The notes: generated by a model not told the origin, from the letters alone. A stretch of DNA of 64,000 nucleotides from Agarivorans litoreus (GCF_019649015.1 NZ_BLPI01000001.1:124001-188000); one strand, 5' to 3'. Shown: positions 28,198 to 37,890, counted from the stretch's first letter. Program-made: numbers and translations.

Positions 28198-28860
28198 ATG
28201 TACTGCATCGATTATGTTAACGAAGATAGCGTGCTAGTAAGCAGCATATCAGCCCCCCACTGCCAAGCTCTGCCTAATTTAGCGAATTTTCTGAAAAACC
28301 AGCTTACTAACATCACTGATATTATCGTGGCCAGCGATACTTTACTTTGCATCGGCAATAGCCAAACGCAGTTCGAATCGATAGGCATAGCTGTTCAGCA
28401 GTTTGAAGTGCAATTAAGTAAACGTACTAATCACCAAGTTTTTGATATTCCAGTTTGCTACGCAGAACAGTTGGCGCCAGATATATCGGCGGTAGCTCAG
28501 CAACTCCAGCTCAGTGTTAATCAAGTTATTGAGCTGCATAAACAAGGCATTTATAAAGTGAAGATGATTGGCTTCATGCCGGGCTTTACTTACCTAAGCG
28601 GACTAAACCCACAGCTAAAACTGCCTCGCAAATCCACTCCCGTAAGCAAAGTACCAGCTGGCAGCCTAGCAATTGCTGAAGATATGAGTGCAGTATATCC
28701 CAGCGACAGCCCCGGTGGTTGGCACATCATTGGCCAAAGCCCCATAAAGCTATTTGATAAACATCTCAATCCTATGTGCCCGTTAACGGTAGGTGATCAA
28801 GTGCGCTTTGTTGAGCTCAGTTATAAGGAATTTCTCAGCTACGGAGACAGCAGTGACTAA
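28198..28860 (+). CDS. pxpB: 5-oxoprolinase subunit B (KipI / AHS1 family)
   Basis: 220 residues. It has the allophanate-hydrolase-subunit-1 fold with IPVCYAEQLAPD, GFMPGFTYLSGL, RKSTPVSKVPAGSLAIA and SPGGWHIIGQSP. It works as a heteromer with PxpC and PxpA. It starts 5 bp after the pxpA stop and overlaps pxpC by 8 bp. The ribosome site is weak, so translation probably depends on coupling to pxpA. Confidence 0.93.
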   Translation: MYCIDYVNEDSVLVSSISAPHCQALPNLANFLKNQLTNITDIIVASDTLLCIGNSQTQFESIGIAVQQFEVQLSKRTNHQVFDIPVCYAEQLAPDISAVAQQLQLSVNQVIELHKQGIYKVKMIGFMPGFTYLSGLNPQLKLPRKSTPVSKVPAGSLAIAEDMSAVYPSDSPGGWHIIGQSPIKLFDKHLNPMCPLTVGDQVRFVELSYKEFLSYGDSSD

Positions 28861-29815
28861 AGCAGCCTCACTCACCGTGCTTCGCAGCGGTCCGCAGATG
28901 TTAGTTGTAGATCAAGGGCGTATTGGCTTTCAACACATCGGCGTTAGCCCAGGAGGTCCTGCAGACAAGCATGCCTTTAATTGGGCTAACCGCTTGTTAG
29001 CAAATCCCGTTAACAGCCCTGCCCTAGAAATCACTTTTGGTGGCGCTAAGCTACATTTTGAGCAAGCCTGCCAGATTGCAGTATGTGGCGCAGCAGTGCC
29101 GCTTAGCTTTGAGATAAATAAAGCAAACAACAAGCCAATTGCCACCTGGCAAAGTATTGATGTGGAAGCCGGTCAAACCTTACACATGGGCGCTAGTCGA
29201 TCAGGACTAAGAGCTTATTTGGCCATACAAGGCGGCTTTATACTCAACAGCGAGCTACATAGCGTAAGCAGTTCACCAAAGCAGGCTTTAGGCCCCTTTA
29301 ACGGTCGGGCTTTAAAGCAAAATGACAAACTCCTTTATTCTATAAAAAGTGCTAAGCAACTGGCCTCCACTCCAGTGAAACAAACACCGCATCAGTTTAT
29401 TCCAAACTATAAAGAACACTTGAAACTCGCGCTTATTCCGGGCTATCAGTTTCACGCATTTAGTCCGCAACAACGGCAGCAAATTTTACAACAGGACTAC
29501 CAAATCAGCGAGTTAAGCGACCGCATGGGGGTGAGATTAAAAGGCATAGCTATAAAAAATGTTCCCCAAACTAAAGAATCAGAGGCAATAGCTTTAGGCG
29601 CTGTGCAAATCCCCCCCAACGGCTTACCGATAATTCTGTCTGTTGATAGACAAACCATTGGTGGTTATCCCAAATTAGGTTGTATCTCTCGGCTAGACCT
29701 GTTTGCTTTAAACCAGCGGCATCCAAAACAAAGCATAAGCTTTTACGTAAGCAGTGTTGAGGAACAACGACAACGTTGGCTAACCTTTGAAAACTTCTTC
29801 AGCTTAGTCAACTAA
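28853..29815 (+). CDS. pxpC: 5-oxoprolinase subunit C (KipA / AHS2 family)
   Basis: 320 residues. The biotin-dependent carboxyltransferase-like (AHS2) domain is recognised from DQGRIGFQHIGVSPGGPADKHAFNWANRLL, ALEITFGGA, SDRMGVRLKG and IILSVDRQTIGGYPKLG. I chose the GTG at 28853, with GGAGA 5 bases upstream and an 8-bp overlap with the pxpB stop; the frame is open 20 codons further upstream inside pxpB. Together with pxpA and pxpB it should form the complete enzyme. Confidence 0.92.
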   Translation: MTKAASLTVLRSGPQMLVVDQGRIGFQHIGVSPGGPADKHAFNWANRLLANPVNSPALEITFGGAKLHFEQACQIAVCGAAVPLSFEINKANNKPIATWQSIDVEAGQTLHMGASRSGLRAYLAIQGGFILNSELHSVSSSPKQALGPFNGRALKQNDKLLYSIKSAKQLASTPVKQTPHQFIPNYKEHLKLALIPGYQFHAFSPQQRQQILQQDYQISELSDRMGVRLKGIAIKNVPQTKESEAIALGAVQIPPNGLPIILSVDRQTIGGYPKLGCISRLDLFALNQRHPKQSISFYVSSVEEQRQRWLTFENFFSLVN

Positions 29816-29830
29816 AATGCTAAAACCACT

Positions 29831-30118
29831 ATGACTAGATCACCAGCTAAACCAAGGCGACTAAGAGACTTAAAAGGGTTTGGTCCACGCAGCGAAGAAA
29901 TATTGGCAGAGGTAGATATTCACTCCGTCGAAGACTTTATGGCCATCGATCCTTACCAGCTTTATGCACGTTTAAAAGCCCGAGTAAAAGGCACTGGTTT
30001 AAACTCTATCTACGCGATAATCGGTGCAAGAGAAAACCGCCATTGGCAAGAGATTAAACAACAGCATAAAACAGAAATTTTATTCAAGCTAGATGAACTT
30101 GGCCTAGCACCTAAGTAA
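29831..30118 (+). CDS. TfoX C-terminal-domain-like small protein
   Basis: 95 residues resembling the C-terminal helix-hairpin-helix domain of TfoX (Sxy) proteins: RLRDLKGFGPRSEEILAEVDIHSVEDF, then LYARLKARVKGTGLNSIYAIIGARENRHWQ. No N-terminal TfoX domain is present. Such stand-alone proteins are common and mostly uncharacterised; a nucleic-acid role is possible. It starts 15 bp after pxpC and probably shares its transcript. Confidence 0.8.
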   Translation: MTRSPAKPRRLRDLKGFGPRSEEILAEVDIHSVEDFMAIDPYQLYARLKARVKGTGLNSIYAIIGARENRHWQEIKQQHKTEILFKLDELGLAPK

Positions 30119-30148
30119 GCTGAATTTAAACTCTACCTACTACCGAAT

Positions 30149-31993
30149 TTAGAGTGCTAGCCAATAACGCAAACTATTTACAATATGCTCAATGTCGCTT
30201 AAACCGTTTAGTCGCTCTAGGGTTTCTAAAGCCATTATTGGTGAATCAGTAACCACCCCATTTACCCGCAAATAGTAAAGTCGCTCAACGTCTGCAGCAT
30301 TGTTAACTGTCCAAACATGTACTTCTTGGCCGCGCTGCTGGGCGCTAAATAGTCGCCAAGCGTTCACCCATTGTTGGTTCACGATCAACATATCAACATT
30401 TTGTTGAACCACTGACTCACCAAAACTGGCTGCTGCAATAAAGGCAGTGCTAATCCTATTTGCTAATTCGGTATCGCTTATTTGCTGTTTTAATTCTTCA
30501 AGCAGCTCAATGTCCAAGCTACTTATGATGACCGGGTATGGATATTCCTTTAAAGCCTTTAGTAGCGCCGGAACCAAGGCTAGAGAATTGTTGTAGCGTT
30601 TAAGCTCAATATTTAAGGTAATCTTGTTGGCGCTCTTATCTAGCCAATAAGGTAAGGCCTGCGGTTGGCTAAATCCGGCGTCAACAAAGGCCTGTTGAAT
30701 CAGTGCAAAGGGGCTTTCTGACACCACTAAATCACTCCCCGTTAAGCGGCGTAAATCACGATCGTGAATCACTGAAATTTGCTTATCAGCAGTTAGCTGT
30801 ACGTCTATCTCAGTTACTGGTAGACCTAGATCAATAGACTTCTGTAAACCTTCTAAACTATTTTCTAAAGCTAACCAACCTCCAGCTCTATGGCCCATCA
30901 CAAGCATGGTTCTAGGTTCGATAAAACGTTGATTAAAGGCTTCGATATCTTCGTGCATTTCAGTTGCACCCAATAACAGCACAGCTATAAACATTAGCCG
31001 CAGCCCTAGGTGCACACGATGACTCTCATTTAATACTTGCTGATGTTCATTGCTAATTGTTTCTTGATGTTGCTTAAGTAAAACCTTAAACAGATAAAAC
31101 TGAATACTGGCGTATAGCCAGGTGTCTATAAAACTAAGAATGGTACCACCTGCTAACACCATGGCACTGAATAGAAACAATACCAACGGAGTAATATCTT
31201 CTGGCGCCCACCAATTTAGGCTAAGTCGAAGTAACCAAATAAAACTGGTAATTACCGCAATGAATACAATTGTACGTAAGGCTAACCAGGCTAAGTTTAA
31301 ACACAAAATCAGCTTACGTTGTCCATAACTTAGCTGAGTTGAATCTTTAAGCTGTGCAAGCAGAGCCTTTTTCTGCAGCATGCAAAATGGCAAGGCAAAC
31401 CACCAATTAAGCCATTTAGCTCCCAGCCAAACGGCTAAAGGTAAGCCACCAATACTTAAGGCAGCAAAATAAAACCAAAGCTGATTTCGTTGCTGGTCTA
31501 GATAATAGTTAATATCCCAGTCGGCTAACATTAAGCCAAACAACCAACGGCCAATAAACAACAGTGTACAGCTAATGCTAATTAGCAAGGCAGATTGCAA
31601 AAACGCTAACCTGGCGATTGTCCAAGCACGATTAACCAGTAAACGTATCGCTTGCGACACCGAACGTTTGTTCACTTCGTGCTGCGCAAGCAACAAGGTT
31701 AAAGCCCCCTGCTGCAAAAAGAAGTTAAATAAGGCCATCGCGACTAGCCAAATAGCGAATAAATAGCCGCTGGGCGACAAAAAGAAGGCTAATAGCTCCT
31801 GATTAGCGACTCCCTTTAGCCCATACCAAGACATCAAGGCTTCACTCACCACTATCGACAAAGGCGCAAATATGGCGAGCCAGCTAGCTTGCACTAACAG
31901 ATAAGCTCCAAACATAGCTATGCCGCGATTCTTTAATGAGCTTGCCAAGTAATAAACGAAATGGCGAATACGATGCAGTAAGTTTGGCAACAT
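30149..31993 (-). CDS. Membrane-anchored glycerophosphodiester phosphodiesterase
   Basis: 614 residues in two parts. The first 340 or so residues hold about seven or eight hydrophobic helices (GDPD membrane domain). The C-terminal GDPD TIM barrel begins at MGHRAGGWLALENSLEG with the family His and Glu, then EIDVQLT (metal ligands), the second catalytic His in VIHDRDLRRLTG, ITLNIELKRY, and ends with VHVWTVNNAADVERLYYLRVNGVVTDSP. It probably cleaves glycerophosphodiesters at the membrane. It follows cutC with a 1-bp gap. Confidence 0.92.
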   Translation of the reverse strand: MLPNLLHRIRHFVYYLASSLKNRGIAMFGAYLLVQASWLAIFAPLSIVVSEALMSWYGLKGVANQELLAFFLSPSGYLFAIWLVAMALFNFFLQQGALTLLLAQHEVNKRSVSQAIRLLVNRAWTIARLAFLQSALLISISCTLLFIGRWLFGLMLADWDINYYLDQQRNQLWFYFAALSIGGLPLAVWLGAKWLNWWFALPFCMLQKKALLAQLKDSTQLSYGQRKLILCLNLAWLALRTIVFIAVITSFIWLLRLSLNWWAPEDITPLVLFLFSAMVLAGGTILSFIDTWLYASIQFYLFKVLLKQHQETISNEHQQVLNESHRVHLGLRLMFIAVLLLGATEMHEDIEAFNQRFIEPRTMLVMGHRAGGWLALENSLEGLQKSIDLGLPVTEIDVQLTADKQISVIHDRDLRRLTGSDLVVSESPFALIQQAFVDAGFSQPQALPYWLDKSANKITLNIELKRYNNSLALVPALLKALKEYPYPVIISSLDIELLEELKQQISDTELANRISTAFIAAASFGESVVQQNVDMLIVNQQWVNAWRLFSAQQRGQEVHVWTVNNAADVERLYYLRVNGVVTDSPIMALETLERLNGLSDIEHIVNSLRYWLAL

Positions 31994-31994
31994 A

Positions 31995-32768
31995 TTAATT
32001 ACGCTCTAGAGCTAAGGCCATGGAACTGACTTCTTGTTGAGAGACCTGTGCACGTTGTAATTCCAATTGTGGATCCTTATCAGCTGCCATTGCTAAAGCA
32101 TAACGGGTATCAAATGGGCTAATTAAAGGCTCTGAGGCGGCACTATGAAAATGCTTTATTCCCTGCTTTTTAAGCATAGAAAGGTTGCGAGCACGAACAC
32201 CCCCAGCCACTATCCATTCGATATCTTGATATTGTTGCTGTAGGGTCAATATCAAGTCGACTCCCTGCTCTATTTTGTTTTGCTGTCCAGAGCTTAACAC
32301 TCTATTAATGCCTAACTCGCTAAGTTGCTTAGCAGCATTCGTAGGATTAGCAATACAGTCAAACGCGCGATGAAAAGTGCTAGCTAGATTAGTAGAAGCG
32401 CCAATAAGTCGCTTGCAGGCATCAAGATCAACAGTAGCTTGGTGAGTTAACGCACCAAACACCACGCCATTAAACCCTAACTGCTTAACTAAGTTAATGT
32501 CTTCGACCATTTGTTGTAGTTCATTACGGCTATAACAAAAGTCTCCACCACGGGGGCGAATCATTACCACAATGTCAATTTGTGGCAGATATTGACGGGC
32601 TTGCAGCAGTGCGCCGTAACTAGGTGTAGTACCTCCATCACGCTGACCTGCACATAACTCTATGCGCGTAGCTCCGCCTTGGATGGCGCTAATAATGTCA
32701 TCTTCACTATAACAACAAATTTCCAGCGTATAACTAAAAGAGCCTGAAGAAATCAAACAGCTAACCAC
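31995..32768 (-). CDS. cutC: CutC-family protein
   Basis: 257-residue TIM-barrel protein of the CutC family, long annotated as copper homeostasis, although direct copper export is not established. Family segments: TLEICCYSEDDIISAIQGGATRIELC, GGTTPSYGALL, VMIRPRGGDFCYS, GVVFGAL, FHRAFDCI, VLSSGQ, VAGGVR and HFHSAAS. The GTG at 32768 is the most upstream start and lacks a clear ribosome site; a TTG four codons in is possible. First gene of a two-gene unit with the GDPD. Confidence 0.93.
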   Translation of the reverse strand: MVSCLISSGSFSYTLEICCYSEDDIISAIQGGATRIELCAGQRDGGTTPSYGALLQARQYLPQIDIVVMIRPRGGDFCYSRNELQQMVEDINLVKQLGFNGVVFGALTHQATVDLDACKRLIGASTNLASTFHRAFDCIANPTNAAKQLSELGINRVLSSGQQNKIEQGVDLILTLQQQYQDIEWIVAGGVRARNLSMLKKQGIKHFHSAASEPLISPFDTRYALAMAADKDPQLELQRAQVSQQEVSSMALALERN

Positions 32769-33046
32769 TTAAAAAATACTGGCTTGATTATAACGGATTA
32801 TCGATTAGCAACGAGTAACTATACGTAACATAAACGGCGCTTTGTTTAACTAGATCAAAAATATTCAGCCAAAATATCTGTGCTTTTACTCTAATCCCAG
32901 TCACTTTTGCCTCTGAATAGATTAACAGACAGAAAAACCGAAGGTTTTCCAGCTCACAACTTAGCCGCTCAAACAAGCGTTTTACCAAATAACTGTGTAT
33001 ATTGACTAAGTTATTCTAAGGAAAGAAGACATTTTTGGGTGAAAAG

Positions 33047-34009
33047 ATGACACGATTTTCTCTATATTTGTTGACCGCTGCACTGGCGATCAACGCAAAC
33101 TTGGCGCATAGCAATGAATACTTATTTGTAGGCACTGGCAACGTAAGCGGTGTTTACTACCCAACTGGCAATGCATTATGCCGACTTCTTGAACAAAGTA
33201 ACGAACACCGAAAATTAAGTTGTACAGCCGAAAGCTCGGGTGGTTCTAGTGATAATATTAAAGCGCTAAAGGCTGGTGACATTGATTTAGCCATTGTTCA
33301 GTCCGACGTTCATTGGCAAGCCTATCAGGGCGCAGGTGAATTCACTGAACAAGGTGCTTACAGTGAATTACGTTCACTGCTTTCTCTCTACTCAGAAGCC
33401 TTAACTGTATTGGTTAACGCCGATTTAAGGATTAGTCAAATTGATGATCTCAAAAGTCACGCTATTAACTTGGGTCCAGTAGGGTCTGGTCAATATTCCA
33501 CCATGCAGGTGGTTATGCAGCAGTTAAATTGGCAAGAGTCTGACTTCTCTAAAATTACCAACCTAAAACCAGACGAACAAAGTCGCGCTCTTTGTGGGAA
33601 CAAAACCGATGCCATTATTTATGTTGTTGGCCACCCGAATACTTCGATAACTCGTGCTACCACTATGTGTGAGTCAAACTTATTAAGTTTGTCGAAAAAG
33701 ACCATTATGGCGCTGGCAGAAAAGTACGAATACTTCTCGCCAGTTACCATTAAAGGTGGTACCTATCACGGCAATCCAAATGATGTATCGTCAATTGGCG
33801 TAAGTGCAACGCTGGTGGCCGATAAACAACTCTCGGAGCAAACGGTATATAACTTTGTTGCAGCTATATTTGAAAACTTGAATACCCTGCGCTCTCTGCA
33901 CCCCGCTCTTTCAGAGCTAAACGTAGAGCAAATGATCAACACCAACCTAAGCGCTCCGCTTCACCCTGGCGCACTCCGTTATTATCGTGAACAAGGTTGG
34001 GTAAACTAA
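33047..34009 (+). CDS. TAXI-family TRAP transporter solute-binding protein (orphan)
   Basis: 320 residues. The signal peptide is MTRFSLYLLTAALAINANLA followed by HS; the mature protein has YLFVGTGNVSGVYYPTGNALC and AESSGGSSDNIKALKAGDIDLAIVQSD, the TAXI signature. The start is the ATG at 33047. TAXI proteins feed a fused TRAP permease, but none is adjacent, so this one must act with a distant permease or as a sensor. Its stop overlaps the convergent cobQ stop by 4 bp. Confidence 0.9.
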   Translation: MTRFSLYLLTAALAINANLAHSNEYLFVGTGNVSGVYYPTGNALCRLLEQSNEHRKLSCTAESSGGSSDNIKALKAGDIDLAIVQSDVHWQAYQGAGEFTEQGAYSELRSLLSLYSEALTVLVNADLRISQIDDLKSHAINLGPVGSGQYSTMQVVMQQLNWQESDFSKITNLKPDEQSRALCGNKTDAIIYVVGHPNTSITRATTMCESNLLSLSKKTIMALAEKYEYFSPVTIKGGTYHGNPNDVSSIGVSATLVADKQLSEQTVYNFVAAIFENLNTLRSLHPALSELNVEQMINTNLSAPLHPGALRYYREQGWVN

Positions 34010-35442
34010 GACTTGGTGATACCCGCATGCTGCGATATCTGGCTAAGTGGCAAGTTTAACTTGTCACATAGCCTATCTAATTCATTGTCTACTACCTTAT
34101 TCCAGTCTTCGCATTGCCCTTGCCAACCAAGGCTTTCTAGCCAGTCTTGGCACACCTTGCGATTAGTAAACAAATCATGCAAATAAGAGCCTTGAACATT
34201 ACTTAGCTGCCAACCCGTTGCTCGTTCAACAAAGCTATCTATCTGAACTGAACACTGGGTTTGCCCATGATGAATTTCATAACAAGCTATTGTTTCACCG
34301 CGGTAATTAATGCTTCGTTGAATAGTTGTTTTTACGTTTGAATAAACAGTGGTTAGTGGCAGTAAGGCTAAACCATCAAACGTTTCACCTTCTACAGAAC
34401 TAGGATCTAAGTTACGTTCACCTAAAATCTGTAAACCACCACAAATGCCCGTTACCCGAACGCCTTGTTTAGCCGCCTTAATAATTTGCTTGTCTAAGCC
34501 TGTTTTTGCTAAATGCTTTCGGCTAGCAGCCACGTGTTTAGAGCCAGGTAAGATAATGGCATCAAAATGGCCTAGATCCTGGTTGTCACGCATTGGCACA
34601 ACATTAACCCCGGGTTGATACACCAAAGGATCAAATTCATCTAAGTTGCTGGCATAGGGGTAAACAATTAGGGCAATGTTCAAACAATTGGCTTGCCAAA
34701 CGCTTCGGTGAAAAAAGTTGTCTTCTTCTGGTAATTGATGCTCAGTCCAAGGGATAACTGCCACTATTGGTATGCCGGTTTTTTCTTCTAACCACACATT
34801 GGCATCGTGTAATAAAGCCTGTTCACCTCGAAACTTGTTTAGCACAAAACCTTTTACAAGCCGTTGTTCTTCTGCACTTAAACACATCCATGTTCCTAGT
34901 AGATGTGCGTAAGCTCCCCCACGGTCGATATCAGCAATAAGATAAACCGATGCCTTACAATGCAAGGCCACTTCCATATTTACGATATCACTTTTACGCA
35001 AGTTAACTTCGGCAGGACTTCCAGCTCCTTCAATAACAAGTTGCGTAAAACCCTGTTGTAAGCGAGCCAAGCTTGAGGTTACTGCAGGCCAAAGTACCGA
35101 TTTTCGTTGATGCCAATCTTTCGCTAACAGCTCATGGCTTACTTCACCATTCACCACCACCTGAGCGCCTTTATCGCTATGTGGTTTTAACAACACAGGG
35201 TTCATATCTATACTAGGCGTTTGCTTTGCGGCTATCGCCTGAAGATATTGGGCGCGGCCAATTTCTCCGCCATCTTGAGTCACCGCGGCATTGTTACTCA
35301 TGTTCTGTGCTTTAAACGGTGCGACATTTATCCCAGCATGACTTAAGTGGCGACAAAACAGTGCGCATACCAAGGATTTACCTGCATCACTGGTACAGCC
35401 CATAAACATGATTGGAGACTGGTTCACGGTAGTGTTTTGCAT
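34006..35442 (-). CDS. cobQ: Cobyric acid synthase
   Basis: Glutamine-dependent amidase of 478 residues that amidates adenosylcobyrinic diamide in cobalamin synthesis. The N-terminal ATP-binding domain has MFMGCTSDAGKSLVCALFCR and PFKAQNMSNNAAVT; the C-terminal class I glutaminase has the Cys in GVRVTGICGGLQILG and the His in SYLHDLF. It is the only cobalamin-synthesis gene here. It overlaps the CBS gene by one base (TAATG). Confidence 0.95.
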   Translation of the reverse strand: MQNTTVNQSPIMFMGCTSDAGKSLVCALFCRHLSHAGINVAPFKAQNMSNNAAVTQDGGEIGRAQYLQAIAAKQTPSIDMNPVLLKPHSDKGAQVVVNGEVSHELLAKDWHQRKSVLWPAVTSSLARLQQGFTQLVIEGAGSPAEVNLRKSDIVNMEVALHCKASVYLIADIDRGGAYAHLLGTWMCLSAEEQRLVKGFVLNKFRGEQALLHDANVWLEEKTGIPIVAVIPWTEHQLPEEDNFFHRSVWQANCLNIALIVYPYASNLDEFDPLVYQPGVNVVPMRDNQDLGHFDAIILPGSKHVAASRKHLAKTGLDKQIIKAAKQGVRVTGICGGLQILGERNLDPSSVEGETFDGLALLPLTTVYSNVKTTIQRSINYRGETIACYEIHHGQTQCSVQIDSFVERATGWQLSNVQGSYLHDLFTNRKVCQDWLESLGWQGQCEDWNKVVDNELDRLCDKLNLPLSQISQHAGITKS

Positions 35443-35858
35443 TAGTTATCGTTGTTCACTAATAAACAAGCTAATACATCGCGCCAAGTCACAAGCCCAA
35501 TCAGCTTATTGCGCTCATCCACCACCGGCAAACAACTAATGCTTTTGTCCACTAAGTTACGGCCAGCATCGCTAATGCTGGTATTGGCGTTACAGCATAA
35601 AGGATGACGAGTCATAACGTGATGAACCCGTTGGGTTAAGGTATGCACATCACGTTGGCTTTCAGCAGCTTTACCCAAGTACGGGCTAAGTGAGGCTAAT
35701 AAGTCTGACTCTGTAAGCACACCAATGACTGTATCTTCATCATCAAGCACCACCAAGTGATGAAAACTCACATTATCAAAAATGTCTTTTATGTCGAACA
35801 AACGTTGATCCATGCTTACTGTAACAACTCGAGTTTGCATAATATCTTTGATTATCAA
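35442..35858 (-). CDS. CBS-domain protein
   Basis: 138 residues made almost wholly of two CBS domains (IKDIMQTRVVTVSMD... and VHHVMTRHPLCCNANTSI...), a Bateman module that binds adenosyl ligands. I chose the TTG at 35858 because GGAGA lies 7 bases upstream; an ATG at 35840 would cut into the first CBS domain. Stop and cobQ start share one base, suggesting a functional link to nucleotide or cobalamin sensing, which is inference. Confidence 0.85.
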   Translation of the reverse strand: MIIKDIMQTRVVTVSMDQRLFDIKDIFDNVSFHHLVVLDDEDTVIGVLTESDLLASLSPYLGKAAESQRDVHTLTQRVHHVMTRHPLCCNANTSISDAGRNLVDKSISCLPVVDERNKLIGLVTWRDVLACLLVNNDN

Positions 35859-35993
35859 GCGATTCTCCAATCTGTTGGTGTTAAATCCATTATAAACACA
35901 AGCAGCTTTATTTGGTGGCTTAGTTATTACAAACTATAGAAAATTTCATCTACATCCGTACACTAGGTGTGTAATCAATTAGAGTTAGATAAC

Positions 35994-36623
35994 ATGGCTT
36001 ACCAAATCATTCCCGTTACTCCTTTTCAACAAAACTGCAGCCTAATCTGGTGTGAATCCACTAAACAAGCAGCTATTGTTGATCCCGGTGGCGATCCTCA
36101 ACTTATTCAAGCGGCAGTAGAAAAGGCTGGTGTTGAAGTAACAAAAATTCTGCTCACCCATGGTCACTTAGACCACGTTGGCGCCAGCAGTATAATCCAA
36201 CAACGCTATCAGGTACCGTTGATTGGCCCGCACAAGGATGACGACTTTTGGATCAGCAAAATGGCCATGCAATGCCAAATGTTTGGCTTCCCAGAAGTGG
36301 CTAGCTTTACCCCAGACCAATGGTTAGAGCACGGTGAAGTGATTGAAGTTGGTGAATTGAAGTTAGAAGTGCGCCATTGCCCAGGCCATACTCCGGGTCA
36401 CGTGGTGTTTGTCGACCACGACAATCAATTGGCTATTGTGGGAGACGTATTGTTTAACGGCTCGATTGGACGAACTGATTTCCCTAAAGGCGACCACCCC
36501 ACTCTGATCAACGCCATCAAAACGCAACTTTATACGCTTGATGATGCCTATCAGTTTTTACCAGGACACGGCCCCATGTCGACTATTGGCCATGAGAAAG
36601 AGTTTAACGGTTACACCCGCTAA
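35994..36623 (+). CDS. ycbL: YcbL-type metallo-beta-lactamase-fold hydrolase
   Basis: 209 residues. Metal motif THGHLDHVG (HxHxDH), then HCPGHTPGHVVF, VGDVLFNGSIGRTDFPKGDH and LPGHGPMSTIGHEK give the full glyoxalase II-like metal site. It resembles E. coli YcbL, a single-domain glyoxalase II type enzyme. I use the ATG at 35994, as homologues begin MAYQIIPVTPFQQNC; nine upstream codons are open. Divergent from the CBS-cobQ pair. Confidence 0.9.
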   Translation: MAYQIIPVTPFQQNCSLIWCESTKQAAIVDPGGDPQLIQAAVEKAGVEVTKILLTHGHLDHVGASSIIQQRYQVPLIGPHKDDDFWISKMAMQCQMFGFPEVASFTPDQWLEHGEVIEVGELKLEVRHCPGHTPGHVVFVDHDNQLAIVGDVLFNGSIGRTDFPKGDHPTLINAIKTQLYTLDDAYQFLPGHGPMSTIGHEKEFNGYTR

Positions 36624-36664
36624 CAAATTATCATTAGAAGTGTCCATACATGGTAAATAGACAA

Positions 36665-36683
36665 GGGGAGCCTTTGGCTCCCC
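36665..36683. terminator. Hairpin between convergent ycbL and MFS genes
   Basis: Perfect 8-bp stem GGGGAGCC, loop TTT, GGCTCCCC. A T-rich tail follows on the minus strand (TTGTCTATTT) but not on the plus strand, so it best serves the MFS gene. Confidence 0.6.
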
Positions 36684-36693
36684 AGGCCTAGAC

Positions 36694-37890
36694 TTATGCC
36701 GAATGGCAAAACTGTGACTGAGTAGATTGCTTTTGTTTGTTATCCAAGGCTGCACTTAAACGGGTTAGTAATAAGGCGCCAACAACAATCAATGCACCAG
36801 CCCAAGGAGTGTGTTCTACCCCAGCATTGGCAACTATCATTCCGCCGCCCCAGGCGCCTATAGCAATGCCTACGTTAAATGCGGCAATGTTTAAACCGGA
36901 GGCTACATCCACCGCATTGGGCGTATATTGCTCGGCTAACTTCACCACATAAACCTGTAAGCCTGGCACATTGCCAAAAGCAAAAGCCCCCCACACTAGA
37001 ATGGTTAAAACAGCGGTGATGGGGTTAACTGCAGTAAAGTTGAATACCAACAGTACCGAGGCTAAACCTAAGAATATCCAGCTTAGTGCTTTAGTTGGGC
37101 CTAAACGGTCAGCCATTTTTCCACCCCAAATGTTACCAAAAGCGACAGACACGCCATACACCAACATAATCAAGCTAATAGCGCTGGCGTCAAATCCACT
37201 TACGTCCTGTAAAATAGACGCTAAAAAGGTAAACGCAGTAAACGAACCGCCATAACCTATAGCGGTTATTGCATATACCAACAACAATCGAGGCTCTGTT
37301 AATACTTTAACTTGCTCAGATATTTTAGTGGCAGGCGCTTGCTTTAAATTACTAGGTACCAAAACAGCGCTGCCGATAAGTGCAATTAAGCCTAAAATCG
37401 CTACGACTAAAAATGTGGTTTCCCAACCAAAATGTTGGCCAATGTAGGTACCCAAAGGCACACCAGTAACAAGCGCTACCGTTAGTCCGGTAAACATAAT
37501 GGCTATTGCGCTAGCGGCTTTTTCTTTTGCAACTAAACCCGTTGCGATGGTCGAACCTATAGAAAAGAACACGCCATGGGCTAAACCTGTAAGAATTCGC
37601 GCACCCACTAAGGTTTCATAACTCGGGGCCTGCCAAGCTAATAAGTTGCCCGCGACAAATAAACTCATGACTGCAAGCAGCACTTGTTTGCGTGGCCACT
37701 TACCCGTTAAGGCAGTTAACACGGGCGCGCCCACCGCAACACCTAAGGCATACAAGCTCACTAACAATCCTGCAGAAGGTAAAGAAACCGCTAAGTCTTG
37801 GGCCATAGTAGGAATCAACCCCACTATCACAAACTCGGTGGTTCCAATGGCAAAGGCACTTAAAGTAAGTGCAAATAAAGCTAAAGGCAT
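36694..37890 (-). CDS. MFS transporter, DHA1 family (AraJ/YdhP type)
   Basis: 398 residues with 12 predicted membrane helices. N-terminal ALTLSAFAIGTTEFVIVGLIPT is the typical opening of the arabinose-efflux-like DHA1 group, and LTGLAHGVFFSIGSTIATG covers the conserved loop region. A drug or sugar efflux role is likely, but the substrate is unknown. It is divergent from a LysR gene, with a shared 213-bp region that carries four copies of ACTTTTGT. Confidence 0.88.
   Translation of the reverse strand: MPLALFALTLSAFAIGTTEFVIVGLIPTMAQDLAVSLPSAGLLVSLYALGVAVGAPVLTALTGKWPRKQVLLAVMSLFVAGNLLAWQAPSYETLVGARILTGLAHGVFFSIGSTIATGLVAKEKAASAIAIMFTGLTVALVTGVPLGTYIGQHFGWETTFLVVAILGLIALIGSAVLVPSNLKQAPATKISEQVKVLTEPRLLLVYAITAIGYGGSFTAFTFLASILQDVSGFDASAISLIMLVYGVSVAFGNIWGGKMADRLGPTKALSWIFLGLASVLLVFNFTAVNPITAVLTILVWGAFAFGNVPGLQVYVVKLAEQYTPNAVDVASGLNIAAFNVGIAIGAWGGGMIVANAGVEHTPWAGALIVVGALLLTRLSAALDNKQKQSTQSQFCHSA

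Noticed and set aside
32788-32988. 66-codon minus-strand ORF upstream of cutC
   Set aside because: It occupies the divergent promoter region, lacks a ribosome site and looks like no known protein.
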